This document shows, piece after piece, positions 34,836 through 45,582 of a DNA stretch of 64,000 bases. The notes below the pieces were generated by a model, which saw nothing but the letters and a program-made list of their open reading frames with translations, did not search any database and was not told the origin of the DNA. Origin of the DNA: Henricia sp. BOLD:AAB3569 (lineage: Eukaryota; Echinodermata; Asteroidea; Spinulosida; Echinasteridae); NCBI GenBank assembly GCA_037783545.1, contig JBBELK010000165.1, forward strand, positions 744,001 to 808,000. Reading direction: 5' to 3'. Both the position numbers and the translations under genes were made by a program. Numbering within the stretch: position 1 is the stretch's first letter; every line of letters begins with the position of its first letter.

Positions 34836-35191
34836 GCACCTATTAATTGTTTCCCCCACCCCTCCCCCGGGCTACCCCACCTAAGAGGTGGAGATTGTCA
34901 CTTTTTGCGTGACAAAATCCCCACCCCTGGGGCAACATTTAGGTGACAAAAATCCCCACCCTCGGGTGCAAAACATGCGCAAAAATGCACAGATAATTGG
35001 CCAAATGCCCCACCCTGGGGCGAACAATTTGACCAAACCCCCGCCTATGGGGTGGGGTAGCGCGGGGGAGGGGGGGGGGGGGTGGAGGTAGAAGAGGTAG
35101 AAGAGGGAGGTGGGTGGGGGTAGAAGAGGTGAGGGGGGGGGGGGGGGGGGGGTGCCGGGTAGAAGAGGTGGGGGAAACAATTGATAGGTGC
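34836..35191. mobile_element. GCACCTATTAATTG-ended MITE with G tracts, copy 3
   Basis: Ends GCACCTATTAATTGTTTCCC and GGGGAAACAATTGATAGGTGC. Inner palindromic blocks include CCACCTAAGAGGTGG and CCGCCTATGGGGTGGGG. It lies about 230 bp past the gene C stop codon. Confidence 0.88.
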
Positions 35192-35570
35192 ATAATCATT
35201 GAAACTGCTCTTCAATGCCCGCCAAACTCTGTCTAATAGTGTCTGAGAATCTTGCCTTCCATGTCTGTGGCTTTTTGACAGGAATCGTTTGTATATTACT
35301 AATTCTCAAAAATTTACAATAGATTTTCAGTATGTAATGCAAAAATGCATGTTGCAACTGCTTTGTTGACCTGTAAGTTGGATTTTCGAGAATTACAACA
35401 GATTATTCAAAAATCCATATTTTGTCGGTCGCACATCCTGGTATGTTGTTGACCCTATATTATTTATATGCCTTTAATAACTGCGCCCACTAGTTTATTG
35501 TTCTAGCCATGTTTGAATGTCCGCCTGTTGCTGTGCAGCCATATGCATGTATATAGCTACATCACGTTAA
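35192..35570. other. Gene C 3' flank, anonymous
   Basis: Nothing recognised. Confidence 0.35.
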
Positions 35571-35613
<43 letters not shown>

Positions 35614-35640
35614 AGGGGGGGGGGGGGGGGGGGGGGGGGG
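35571..35640. repeat. Homopolymer G tract, 42 G + TA + 26 G
   Basis: Nearly pure G on the plus strand. Length in the assembly may not be exact. It can form G-quadruplex in principle. Confidence 0.9.
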
Positions 35641-35795
35641 TAATGTACCCACAAAGGATTTGCGCAGAAGACTGCTTTGAATTTACACGTCACATTTCTC
35701 GCTTTGAACACTTTTAACCAAATTTAGTCTAATTTGTTTAATGACGACTATTTTATCAAACTCGTGGGCAGCATGTACCGTTAAAGTTAGCGCCC

Positions 35796-35965
35796 ATAGA
35801 CAGCCGAAGTATGACGTGCGTTGCCATGGTAATTGGCTCTAAACATCATGGCCGTCGGCAAAAGTACCATTGCAAACGCACAGAGACACGGTTCAGTGAT
35901 TTTTAGTTTAGAGCCAATTGCCTAGGCAACTAACAAAATATGACGTATTCACTTCGGCAGTCTAT
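35796..35965. mobile_element. Foldback MITE (GGCTCTAAAC family), copy 1
   Basis: Ends ATAGACAGCCGAAGT and ACTTCGGCAGTCTAT. Inner arms GGTAATTGGCTCTAAAC and GTTTAGAGCCAATTGCC. It interrupts the C/D shared flank just after CATGTACCGT. Copies at 43532-43698 and 59316-59481 and a fragment near 39060-39110. Confidence 0.87.
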
Positions 35966-36159
35966 TCCCCCAAAAGGTCACGGTGCTTGTACATATTTGC
36001 TGACATTTCCATAAACTGTATTAGTTCAGTTGTGCAAAATGCTTTTCAGGACAAAAATCACATGGATAGTTCAATTTGGCAGTGCAGACTTCAAAACTAT
36101 GCAGACTGCAGTCTTTTACTCAATGACTATTGATGTTTGCAATTCAAACTATTTTTAGA

Positions 36160-36565
36160 GTGATAATTTGTTTTAGGGATTAAGACCTGGTGACCGCCGC
36201 GGTATATGAATTCGATACAAATGTGGACAAAATAATGTCCAAATGAGTTTAAGAAATCTGGATGCAGTGAAAATTGATCTCTGGGAGGGGTGGTTATTTC
36301 TCTGTAGGGATTGCTAAGCTCACGTGATGGCCAATCCCAATCTGTGAGGAACAACTGCATTACCGTGATTCGAGACCACCAGTTGCATGGCTTCATAGCT
36401 CAATTGGTAGGGCGTCTGCACGTTAAGCAGAAGGTCCGCGGTTCGAATCCCGGTGGAGTCAAGTTGCTCTTCACTGCATCCAGATTTCATTTGGACACAT
36501 GTCCACATTTGTATCGAATTCCCCGGCGGTCCTTGGGTCATAATCCCTAAAACAATAATCACTTA
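36160..36565 (+). mobile_element. Inverted-repeat element carrying a tRNA-Asn-like core, copy 2
   Basis: Arms of about 100 bp: GTTTTAGGGATTA, ATTCGATACAAATGTGGACA and AAATCTGGATGCAGTGAA on the left recur inverted at the right (36470-36555). Between them 36389-36460 is a 72-nt tRNA-like sequence. It has seven acceptor pairs (two G-T), a D stem GCTC/GGGC, anticodon stem TCTGC/GCAGA and loop ACGTTAA (anticodon GTT). The T stem CGCGG/CCCGG has two mismatches and there is no sign of a free-standing gene. Confidence 0.82.
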
Positions 36566-36835
36566 TTCATTTTTTTTTTGAGTGTGACATATTGAAACTT
36601 GTAAGGGGAAACAAACCTTCGGAAAAGTGAATCTTTGGAACACCAATGTTTTGAAAAATCTGTGTATCACAATCCTTTGGTTATATTCTAGCATTTTGTT
36701 ATCTGTAACGAGGCATTGTCTGGAATAATGATGCATTGTTTTTTATACTTGTAAAACAAATCTTAAGTATTGAATAAACGCTTTCAAAGGTTCGGGACTA
36801 ACAAAGTTTTGTGTGTTAATGGCAATGTTGGTGGC

Positions 36836-36914
36836 TTTAAAGGCACAGGCTCGTCAGCAATGCGCACGCGCCTATTTCGTGGCGCGCGCATTGCTGACGA
36901 GCTGTGTCTTTAAA
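36836..36914. mobile_element. Foldback MITE (GGCTCGTCAGC family), copy 2, short
   Basis: Arms AAAGGCACAGGCTCGTCAGC and GCTGACGAGCTGTGTCTTTA around a short centre. The inner TACGCAGCTCC arms have been lost. Confidence 0.85.
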
Positions 36915-38083
36915 TTTGGCCTTTGTTTGAGGCACTGACGTCATAGCAAAGACATCATGCCGGCGTAATGCGCATGCACGCATCGTGTTTTACAAAAATC
37001 GGTTCAGGAACGAGGTCGCCTGTGAAATCGTCTTTGAATTGTGTGACCTTTAACATCATTGCCAAACCAAATTTATGCAAAACTGGATGCGTGCGCATAA
37101 CCAATTTTGAACACAAAGAGCAACTCTTCATTAGTATACGATTTACAGTGGTTTCGCAAGATGGTTGGTAATATCATTCAGTCGCAACTAACAAAGGTAC
37201 ATAATTTGGCAGTTTAACATTTTGATGTTTGCAAATCGTTTTTAGTGACTCCATAACCAATATTCTGCCGTTTGGTTTCAAATAATTGTACCTTTTGATT
37301 GTTTTTAACCTGACATCTTGGATTTCACAATTTAACTGTTAACATGTAACATTTTTTTTAGATTGTTACTTTGTTTTGTATTTGAAAGTGTTGTCGCTCT
37401 CTGAGCCTTGTAAAGCTTAAATTCATCACTTTAGATAAGTTTGGTTCAAGTTTCGTACTTGGTTTTTAGTCGGGTGTGTTTCACATACCAAAATGATGCA
37501 GTTAATGCGGATTTATTAGCCTTTTAGAAGTACGGTGTAACAAAAGGAGAGGGCGCAATTGTTTTGGTATGAATTTGTATTTTCCCCCATAAACTTGATT
37601 CAAATGTTGTAATTATATAACAGAGACAAAGTTCTAACTAAAATAAATAAGTGCAAAGTAAAAAAAATGCAGTTATTTTGCATTTAATTATAATTTATAC
37701 CCAAATCAAAGTGCGCCCTCCTATTATGTCCGCCATACTTTAAAATGGCTGATAGTAGTGCATGTAGTGACACATTGTTTCGTTTTAAAGTATTGTTCTC
37801 CAACAAACGGAATGAATAAATGGAAGTACATAACGGGACAGGTGTATGTGTGACATGCATTACACAAGATTAGCTTGTTATTTTCATAAACAAACGGAAT
37901 TTGAGGTTACAGGTCATACTGCGCTGCCCATCCTCGAGCATTCAAAATTGGATTATAACGTTATATCGTGCTTCCACCACTGATTTATCGGGATCAACAA
38001 AGGAAACGCAAAATATTTCTCCACTTTAGTTTTTGATTGAAAAAGCAGTTTTTATTCAATTCTGGTACTTGAGCACATTGGTA

Positions 38084-38194
38084 TTTAAAGGCCAAATTCG
38101 TGCTACGAAATATGCAGCTCCATAGCAAAGGACACGGAGCTGCGTATTTCGTGGCACAAATTTGGCGCGCGTGCATTGCTGACGAGCCTTTAAA
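38084..38194. mobile_element. Foldback MITE (GGCTCGTCAGC family), copy 3
   Basis: Right end GCTGACGAGCCTTTAAA, inner arms ATGCAGCTCC and GGAGCTGCGTATTTCG. The left outer arm is shortened. Confidence 0.82.
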
Positions 38195-38423
38195 GCCGGC
38201 CGTACACCTTGCGTTTCGTCCGTGATCCGATCACGATAGCGCATGTTGTGCAGTCGCATCACAAGGTGTACGGGTTTTGGGATGCGTTCCAATGGCGATG
38301 TGGTCACGATTTTGTGTACTAGTCCGTCGCAACGCAATCGCAGAATTTCGTGCATGCTCGAAATTTGGCATGTCTGTGCAATCGCAACGGAGTCGGAACG
38401 AACGCAAGGTGTACGGCCGGCTT
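38194..38423. mobile_element. Foldback MITE with AAGCCGGCCGTACAC ends
   Basis: Perfect inverted ends: AAGCCGGCCGTACACCTTGC and GCAAGGTGTACGGCCGGCTT. It directly abuts the preceding MITE. No gene. Confidence 0.9.
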
Positions 38424-38439
38424 AAATGAAGATACACTA

Positions 38440-38704
38440 CTCACAATTCTTGGGTTTCACTTTCTTGACAACCGGTTGCTATCCGCCATTGCCGTGTCCA
38501 TACTATGGCACGCCAAAGCGACAATAATAAAAAACAAAACATGTTGACGCATATTTTCGCAAATGTTGCGCAAGAAGAAAAAAAAAAGGTTGCCATGACT
38601 TTGAAATGTTGATAGACTGTTTAAAACCAGCATATTGTTTTTCCGAATTTATGGTAGAATTATCAGTGTTCAAATTTTTTCGCTTTGGCGTGCCATAGTA
38701 TGCC
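38440..38704. mobile_element. Foldback element (CGCTTTGGCGTGCC family)
   Basis: CATACTATGGCACGCCAAAG (about 38497) and CTTTGGCGTGCCATAGTATG (about 38684) are inverted. Between them is ATGTTGACGCATATTTTCGC, shared with 5626-5645. Confidence 0.7.
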
Positions 38705-39010
38705 GGGGGAACACATGAAAAGACAGTGGTTTTCTCTGAGAAACCAAAGCTTATTATTAAAGGAGTGTGACCAGATGACATTTTTGACAACTCCATTTTC
38801 CCCAAGGATGTTGAGATTTTGATACTAAATTGTGTCATATTTTTCTCATATATTTTCAAGGTTTTCTTCCACATCCCAATTAGAGATTGCTAATTTCATG
38901 TTTTCTTTCCCTTGGATAGTATTTTGGGGAGGTATTTTAATTTCATATGAGTGTTAGTTTACAACGAAATCCATTTTCTGGAAAAATCTTAACACGCTTT
39001 TTTAAAGTCA
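38705..39010 (+). pseudogene. Relic of Ly6 gene intron 2 end, exon 3 missing
   Basis: The order TTTTGA...GGTGTTGAGATTTTGAT-like, GAGATTGC, GATAGTATTTTGGGGAGGTA and GAAAAATCTTAACA matches 44700-44985, the end of gene D intron 2. Exon 3 should follow. Instead a MITE begins at 39027 and no exon 3 is found after it. This looks like a dead or deleted gene copy between C and D. Confidence 0.65.
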
Positions 39011-39026
39011 CTATTGACATGTCATT

Positions 39027-39255
39027 AGACCTTTTCGAGGTTTTCCGCGAAAAGGTTTTGGTGATTTTTAGTGTAGAGGCATTACGTATTCACTTCGGCA
39101 GTCCATGAATGTCAGGTGTACCAATAGACTGGTTTCCGATTTGATCGCTTATCGTGAAACGCCATCTAGCGAAAGTATAGGATCGGGAACCAATCTATAC
39201 ATGTCAAGGGTGTGTGTACCAATTCCATTGTGCTCGAAAAACCTCGAAAAGGTCT
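39027..39255. mobile_element. Foldback MITE with AGACCTTTTCGAGG ends
   Basis: AGACCTTTTCGAGGTTTTCC at the left is mirrored by AAAACCTCGAAAAGGTCT at the right. A piece of the GGCTCTAAAC-family MITE lies inside (39063-39110). Confidence 0.8.
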
Positions 39256-39860
39256 ATTAAACCCACATACGGCAAAGTAAGACATAGCAAAACTTAATTT
39301 TTCATTACACGGTGGTGCGTGTACCCCACAGACTTAAATAACCTATTGACCACTCTCACAGACGCCATCTTCGTAGGAAAAACGCTATTGCGTATTAAAT
39401 GTGATCAAGTACGCGAACGCACATCCTCGAAAATGTTCCAAACACGCGCGCCTGTTGCTCGAAATTTGTTCGAAATACGGCGCAGCCGATGCGCGTCACA
39501 AAAATTTAAGCTTAAGAAGTGACGTCATTTGAGAGTGATCAATAGACTGCCAGTGCAGTAGGGGCGAAAAACTGAAATCAGATTGGGGGAATGGCTTGGC
39601 ATTATTGAAACGTTCCGTGCAGCTGACGCGCACGACGCGCACGACGAACATGACGCGTCGCCCCCTTCGTAAACACAACTTGCAGTTTTTGATCAGTTGT
39701 TTAAGCAGCTTGTTTAGCTCTTTTTAAAACAAATTACCAGCCTTTTCATGCTTCAACACTACTTCAACAAAAGTAGGTATATACATAACCAAATAAAATT
39801 ACTGTGAAATTTCGCAAATGAATAAGTATGGATTTTTTAAGTCATAAAAAACCAAACTAG
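39256..39860. other. Unassigned spacer
   Basis: Short CG-rich patches (39460-39660) but no gene or element recognised. Confidence 0.35.
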
Positions 39861-40070
39861 CTTTAACTATACTTTATTCTTAACTCGAGATGGCGAAGAA
39901 GGAGTTGCAGTTTTAAAAGCGTGAGGAAAACCCTCAGAGAAATCCCCAGGGGAAAACCCACGCGGTCAAGTAGGGACTGCAAACCCAATCCACATACACG
40001 ACCCGGATTCGAACGCTGGACGTCAGAGGGGAAAGGCGAGGAAAGAACCACTACGCCAACCCGACCGCCC
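39861..40070 (-). mobile_element. AAC-type SINE, tail missing
   Basis: Reverse copy of the SINE at 11352: head GGGCGGTCGGGTTGGCGTAG, B-box-like GTTCGAATCC (about 40005-40014), body CCCCTGGGGATTTCTCTGAG. The (CAA)n tail is not retained. Confidence 0.88.
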
Positions 40071-40074
40071 TGCC

Positions 40075-40560
40075 CCTCTACTTCAAAACACTCTTCCCTT
40101 TTGTTAACGCACCAACACCCCTAAAAACTGAAAGGAATTCGAATCCTTGGAAATTCCTTGGATGTTTGAGACACAATGGGGAAACAATGGTAGGGGCAGT
40201 CCCTCTACCACATATCGCGCTGCAATTGTCGCATTGAATCGTATATAGTATCAGTCCTATCTTAGGAATTCTGGTATTTAGCGCTTTACAACAGAAGGCA
40301 GCTGGGGTATTGAGGAATTTTAAATTTTCATAAAAAAACGAGGGTCTCAGTGCGTGGTCTCTTTTGTGATAAAATTTGCAAATGAAAAAACGCGTTACGT
40401 AATACAATGGCTCAGCATCTGAAACGATGCTGCCAGTGCTAATCTGAAATTTGTCAGCTGCCCAGTCACGCTTTGTGCAGGGATGAATAAATTCTTTTTG
40501 ATTTGCAGAAGAGACGGTTCCAGATGATGCCACACTGGGCGGGACTGTGAATACGGAATT
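40075..40560. repeat. Upstream repeat block of gene D
   Basis: 40085-40225 is an inverted copy of sequence found upstream of A (5020-5130) and B (11820-11940): TTAACGCACCAAC, CCAAGGAATTCC-like, then CCACATATCGCGCTG. 40265-40330 parallels 24800-24890 upstream of C. No gene supported. Confidence 0.6.
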
Positions 40561-40817
40561 CTGATTGGACTGTAAAACCACGCACCGCCCACCACGTACA
40601 ATTAACTGTTTACGAAAGAACGCGACGTCTCCGTATTATGCAAATCGCCGCACAGACACACCCCTCTGACTTCATTGGATCGACTGCGCGTGCGTATAAA
40701 CCACGCCCAGTTTTACAGAAGATATATTTAACACGGACGAAAGCTGGTTTCTGCAGACACTTGCTTTTGATCAGTCCGAGTTACTCGCCGGGAAAACACC
40801 GATTTCTAAGCTGCAAC
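40561..40817 (+). promoter_or_regulatory. Gene D promoter module
   Basis: GATTGGACTGTAAAACCACG, then CACCGCCCACC (40563-40593). Octamer ATGCAAAT (40638-40645), 180 bp before ATG. GTATAAACCACGCCC (40693-40707) replaces the GTTGAAAC form of the other copies and so creates a TATAAA. CAGTTTTA follows. Confidence 0.62.
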
Positions 40818-43800
40818 ATGATGTCCTGCGTCTTGGCGATTCTTGCTGCTGCAACAATATGTGAGTAGCCCTTGCCACGTACTGTTGTCGAGTTTTAAAT
40901 TCGATTCTTTCCCACAGGCAAAAGACTCGGTAATTGTTGACCATATCTTTAGACCTTGTGCACAAAACGTGTCCTGACGGGCTGCAAATAAGTGAGCCTT
41001 CCCCCTAGGGTCTCGTGTACAAAACCTATGACCGTCCTACACTCCCCCCCCCCACCCCCCCCCCCCCCCCCAAGTAAAATCTTCAATTTACTCCGACAAT
41101 TGTTGGTTTTTACACTGCATCTACATTTTTATGGGGAAGATAGTGATGGCCGAATGTAAATTCTTGCCCTTCCCACTTGATTTGACCCATGTTTAAATCT
41201 CTTTTGGTAAAAGTTGGGTAATTGATCGGACTTTTTTCTTTAAAATGAAAAATGCAGATTTGTTGAGAAAAAAAAAAAAATGAGAACACGTTTTTTTCCC
41301 GGCCAGTTGCGTGTGTTTTGTACACGAGGTCTGAAGCCATGATCAATTTAATTCTTTGTCGAGTCCTCGTACCTCCAGTCGTTATAAAGCGGTTTCGCGT
41401 TGTTGCAAATCACTAACTTCCCCACATATTTATGCCCAGAAAGAGACGGGGAAGAAATATTGAGAAGTTGATAACTTGGCTTCAGACCTTGTGTACGAAA
41501 CTGCAATGACTGAAAAACTTCTACGTGTTTTCTTTCAAATCTTTAATTTTCCCACTCCTAAATTGATTTTATTTATTAAATCTGCACTCGAGTAATTAAT
41601 GCTGATGCTCGAGTAATTAAACAAAAAAGTCAACTTCTCATTTCTTGCCAGAGAAACGACACTGCCACACTCGAACGTTCCCGTTTAGCTGGATGTCGTG
41701 AAATAATTCTTTTATCGACCACGGGGTGGATGGCGTCATTTTAAATTTGATTAATCCAATTATGTAACGGTCATTTTCATAATTGGCGAATTGTGCGCAA
41801 TATAGTACTTGAATAAAGTCTACTAAGTTAAACGCAGTTATCAAGAGAACTTTCTCACACGACCTCGTGTGGAGTTCTATTTTCTCCCTTATTTTGGAGG
41901 ACAAACAATATGCCAGTAATACCGAACGCGGCCGTTTCAGTTAAAGCGAGGCAAAGTCTAGAACAACGAACCCGTACAGACAATAACTCGCCGATTCCAA
42001 AGACTATTGCTGTGGATATTTTAAGGCCACATAATCAATAGTCGGGTCACTGGTTTAATATCATAGAGTTGGATATAGAGTGCAGCTATTCAAGTCGCGT
42101 GTGGACTGTGCCGATGTGGGCGTCGCCATGTTTGCTTAACGCTACGGGTGCAATGTTGCCCACTTTACACAAAATGGCGGCGTCCATATCGGCACATCAT
42201 GTATTGGGAGTGCGCACTCTAGCTTTCTATAGCTAACTCTGTTTAATATGTTACTTTCCAGTATACCTCTGCAGGGTGTTTCCAATTGTAACTTATTGGA
42301 TTTTAGCAATTTTGCAGTTTCTGGACTACACCTGGGTAGGTGCTGGAATGTTTTTATATACTGGCAAGCTTGGGATTCTTAACGTGGGGTCCTATAGATT
42401 TGCTCTTTGTTTATATCTAAAGCGCCCTATGTTAAATTGTGACCTACACGGCATAATGAGGGATGTCCCCCAAATATTAAAACTACGTAATCGGCGACTG
42501 AAGTTAAATTTACCTGAGAAATTTGTCCACAATCGATTTTGTTTGCATATTTGCATTGCATAAGTATTCTAGATTCATCCTAGGGTAGTTGGTTTTGTCA
42601 AAATGTTATTTATAAATAAACCTGTTAAAAAGGAGATTTTCTTATTTTCGTCTACATCAGCTGTGTAACAAGGTTTTTCCTGAAGTCTTTCTGGTAACGA
42701 CGGCGCGCGGAGTCGTCTTTGTTGTGCCATATTTCCAAAATGCAGTAAGTTGCCGAAATGATTTGTGTCATTGGAAAGGTGAAGAACGCGTCTTTCTTCT
42801 CGTGCACAAACCTCAAGTCAAATGTGGGGGACATTATGCCGTGGCAGGTCACAATTGGTCGTCATGCGCGCGCAGCCTGCTTTGCATAAATTTGGTTTAG
42901 TAATGCAAAAGGTCGCAATTCAAAGACGATATGGCATGCGACCTCGTTCCTAAACCAAATTTATGTAAAATGGCGGGCATGGTTTGGTTTGTTGTCACGT
43001 CGGAGGGCACATCATCTATCCATTATATTGTCATTCTAAAGATACGAAGATCAATAATATGTTGATTAATCTTGTTTGTTTAACTTCAATTTCAGTCCAG
43101 GGTGTTGATGCACAGTGCTATAATTGCACGCTGATCACAACAGGAGGACTAAGTGTCGGACCGGCAGGATGTGGGGAACCATTCGACAGCACTGGAATTA
43201 TGACTGTTCCATGTGCAGACAAATGCAAAGTAAGTCGCTTTTATCGCAGATTAGTTATGCGCGTGTAGTTTTGCATTGAATTCGAATTTATGCCCATATC
43301 GGTGTGTTGTGTTAAAAAAGGCTAACAATTGGAGCGCTTTTGACCCATTCACTTTCGGAACGGCCTATTGTTAAACTTGTCCCTCGAGAAACCGTATACG
43401 GATATCGCCCGTTGTTCGAAAGGATAGTGTTTTACAATACGTCGTTCAACATGCTCTTCGCTGCATGCATCATTTTTGTACACCCATAAATTACTTTTAG
43501 GAACCTTAAAAACCTTATATCCCCGCCCTACTAGACTACTAAAGTGTGACGTCAGTTGCCATGGATATTGGGTCTAAACATTCGCTGGCAGTCTGAAACG
43601 TCCATTGCTAAAGCGCACGGAAAGGGTCACTGGTTTTAGTTTAGACCTAATAACCATGGCAACACACAAAGGGTGACGTTTTCACTTTAGTACTCTATTA
43701 CTCCTTCCAGTATAGACCAATCCGGTAACTAAGGTCTCCTTCCCTGTACATCCGCCATAGCTGGGGTGCTTCCGCTGAATGGGGTGCTGCCAATTTCATA

Positions 43801-45269
43801 AAGCAATTAAGCAAAAAAATTGCTTAATCAAACATTTGTTTGGTTTATAAAAATGAGTCAATAGTCGAAATTGCATGTCAACTTGCGTTTTTCACAAGAA
43901 TATCTGCTATTCTTGCTAAAAACACAAGTTGACGTAAAATTGATTATTAACCCATTTTTGATTAAGCAAATTTTTGCTCAATTGCTTTATGAAATGTGGG
44001 GGACAGCGGATGTACAGGGAAGTAGGCCTTAGTTACCGGATTGGTGTATACCGTTACTGTCTAAAAATTAACCTAGCTACAGACTTTTTGCACCGACGGC
44101 CACGATAGAGGGCGTTCTGTATCTGTATCTGTCTGGTACTGCACAAATCGCCTAGTGGCTATAAACGTGCAGGTCATCATGCATCGCATGCGCAACATCT
44201 ACATCTACATGTTGTTACCGGTAGCTTGATTTCTGTCATTGATTAAGATCTTGAATTTAGCCACGTCTGATGCCAATTTTGTACTAGCCGGCGTTCAAAT
44301 TTTCGCCGAACCTCATGCGCGGGTAGACACTTTGTGGATCTATTTGTCGCATCGTTTAAAGCCCAATACATCATTTGCAGTTTTTAAACAAAAGTTTTAC
44401 TTCACGAGGTGATAAAAATTGTAACTTTGTGCAGATGCAGTTTGTTTTAAACTGCTGACCATTGGTTTACCATTCATTTAAACAAGAAAAAAAAACATGC
44501 ATATACTGCATCTGGCTGAAATTTCAACAAGGTAGTTTATCAACAATTTGCTTTACTTATGTAATGCTGTTGCAATTTTTGAAACTTTTCCAATCGTATA
44601 ATATCGAGCAAATATTTGAAGTTCGCTTCTACTTTGTCTGAAGCACTTTCCAACAAAAACACAAATCTGAAGCAAGGCGACATTTGCCGCGCAATATTTA
44701 AAGGAGCGTGTCTAGAGTGCATTTTGAGCCCCCATTTTTCCCCCATGGGTGTTGAGATTTTGATTCCATTCCGAAATTGTGCGCTCTCGATTCAAATATT
44801 TTTAAAGATATCGTGAAAAAATACCGATGTTTTTTAAACTCGTATTTATCCGTTCCAAAAGCAGAGTGCAGTGATCGCACCATTTTTTTGTTTGCTTCCT
44901 AAATTTGAGATTGCAAACTTCTCATTTTCTTCCAATGGATATTATTTTGGGGAGGTATTTGTTTAGAAAAATCTTAACATGCCCCCGTTACTGTTACAGA
45001 CGGCCACGGTAACCAGAGCCGCAGATGGAAACCAGCCATCAATGACTGTGGTACTCCGTGCCTGCCACGACCCTGACGTGGAGGGACCATGCGTGGACTT
45101 GGACAACGTTGAGGTAGTACCGGGTACGAACGAAACTCGAACCTGCTGCATGGGGGCGCTGTGCAATGGTGGATCGGAACCTCCCGCAACGACACCAAGC
45201 TCCGCTGGATTTCTCGCGTTCAGTGCTGTCCTTGCAGTTTTTGCACCCCTCAGTGCTTTTATTTTCTAG
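40818..45269 (+). CDS. Gene D: Ly6/uPAR-type three-finger protein, GPI-anchored type
   Basis: Exons 40818-40860, 43096-43229 and 45000-45269, GT-AG introns in phase 1 and phase 0. Product 148 residues. Signal MMSCVLAILAAATI plus F QGVDA, then QCYNC. Exon 2 has Cys 1-5 (CYNC, AGC, VPC, KC) and exon 3 has Cys 6-10 (RACHD, PCVD, RTCC, LCN), plus a TNET sequon. The tail (PATTPSSAG, then FLAFSAVLAVFAPLSAFIF) matches gene C rather than A or B. An additional Cys lies in the signal peptide (MMSC). Introns are 2.2 kb and 1.8 kb and contain three MITEs. No frame lesions. Probably a cell-surface, lipid-anchored protein; partner unknown. No AATAAA close behind the stop. Confidence 0.9.
41041..41072. repeat. 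C tract in gene D intron 1
   Basis: About 30 bp of almost pure C. Confidence 0.9.
42064..42230. mobile_element. Foldback MITE (GTGCGCAC family), copy 3
   Basis: TGTGGACTGTGCCGATGTGG and GTATTGGGAGTGCGCACT are shared with the copies at 1600 and 8137. It lies in gene D intron 1. The 95-codon frame just after it (42276-42563) has no recognisable motif. Confidence 0.7.
43532..43698. mobile_element. Foldback MITE (GGCTCTAAAC family), copy 2
   Basis: Arms TAGACTACTAAAGTGTGACG and CACTTTAGTACTCTA, inner arms TTGCCATGGATATTGGGTCT and AGACCTAATAACCATGGCAA. In gene D intron 2. Confidence 0.82.
43711..44050. mobile_element. MITE with TATAGACCAATCCGG ends, itself interrupted
   Basis: The left arm (CCAATCCGGTAACTAAGG, then CCCTGTACATCCGC) is inverted at the right (GCGGATGTACAGGGAAG, then CCGGATTGGTGTATA). 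A second MITE occupies 43792-43996. A half copy is seen at 56379-56427. Confidence 0.85.
43792..43996. mobile_element. Inner MITE (AATTTCATAAAGC ends)
   Basis: AATTTCATAAAGCAATTAAGC against GCTCAATTGCTTTATGAAAT, with inner arms AACTTGCGTTTTTCACAAG-like. A diverged relative lies at 61218-61450. Confidence 0.8.
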
Positions 45270-45371
45270 GCGTCTTAAAATCCAGGTACATTTTTCCCCA
45301 GGCACCGAAAGATAAGAAAAAGATGGTCCGAAAACAAATTAACGCGTTGATATTTTTTTGGAACTATATTA

Positions 45372-45582
45372 GGGAGGTTTAGATGCACGTAAAACGCGAA
45401 CGTGAAATGCTTTGAACAATTTGTCATTATTCTGAGGAGATCTTAGAACAGATGAAAACAAAAACGTGCATCTTTGACTTTCGTGACAAGATTCGAGCCC
45501 GAGTTCTAAGCTCCTCATGAGGCGACCGGTGCTGAAAGAATTTCGCGTTCACGTACGCGTTTTACGTGCATCTAAACCTCCC
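45372..45582. mobile_element. Foldback MITE just downstream of gene D
   Basis: Arms GGGAGGTTTAGATGCACGTA and TACGTGCATCTAAACCTCCC. Five-bp duplication TATTA at 45367-45371 and 45583-45587. It starts about 100 bp after the gene D stop codon. Confidence 0.92.

Larger units (their letters stand above)
35690..37760. repeat. 3' flank paralogue shared by genes C and D
   Basis: Landmarks CATTTCTCGC, TTTAATGACGAC, GCA(G/A)CATGTACCGT, TTTGCTGA(C/A)AT and ATGATGCAGTTAATGCGGA occur in the same order at 45710-46600 downstream of gene D. So the C/D duplication includes 1-2 kb of flank. Insertions unique to this side are listed separately. The rest holds no recognised gene. Confidence 0.7.

Noticed and set aside
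36389..36460. tRNA-Asn gene
   Set aside because: T stem has two mismatches, it is embedded between inverted arms, and the second copy has the same defect. Called a tRNA-like element core instead.
42276..42563. 95-codon frame in gene D intron 1
   Set aside because: Lies in an intron between repeats, no motif, no counterpart in other copies.
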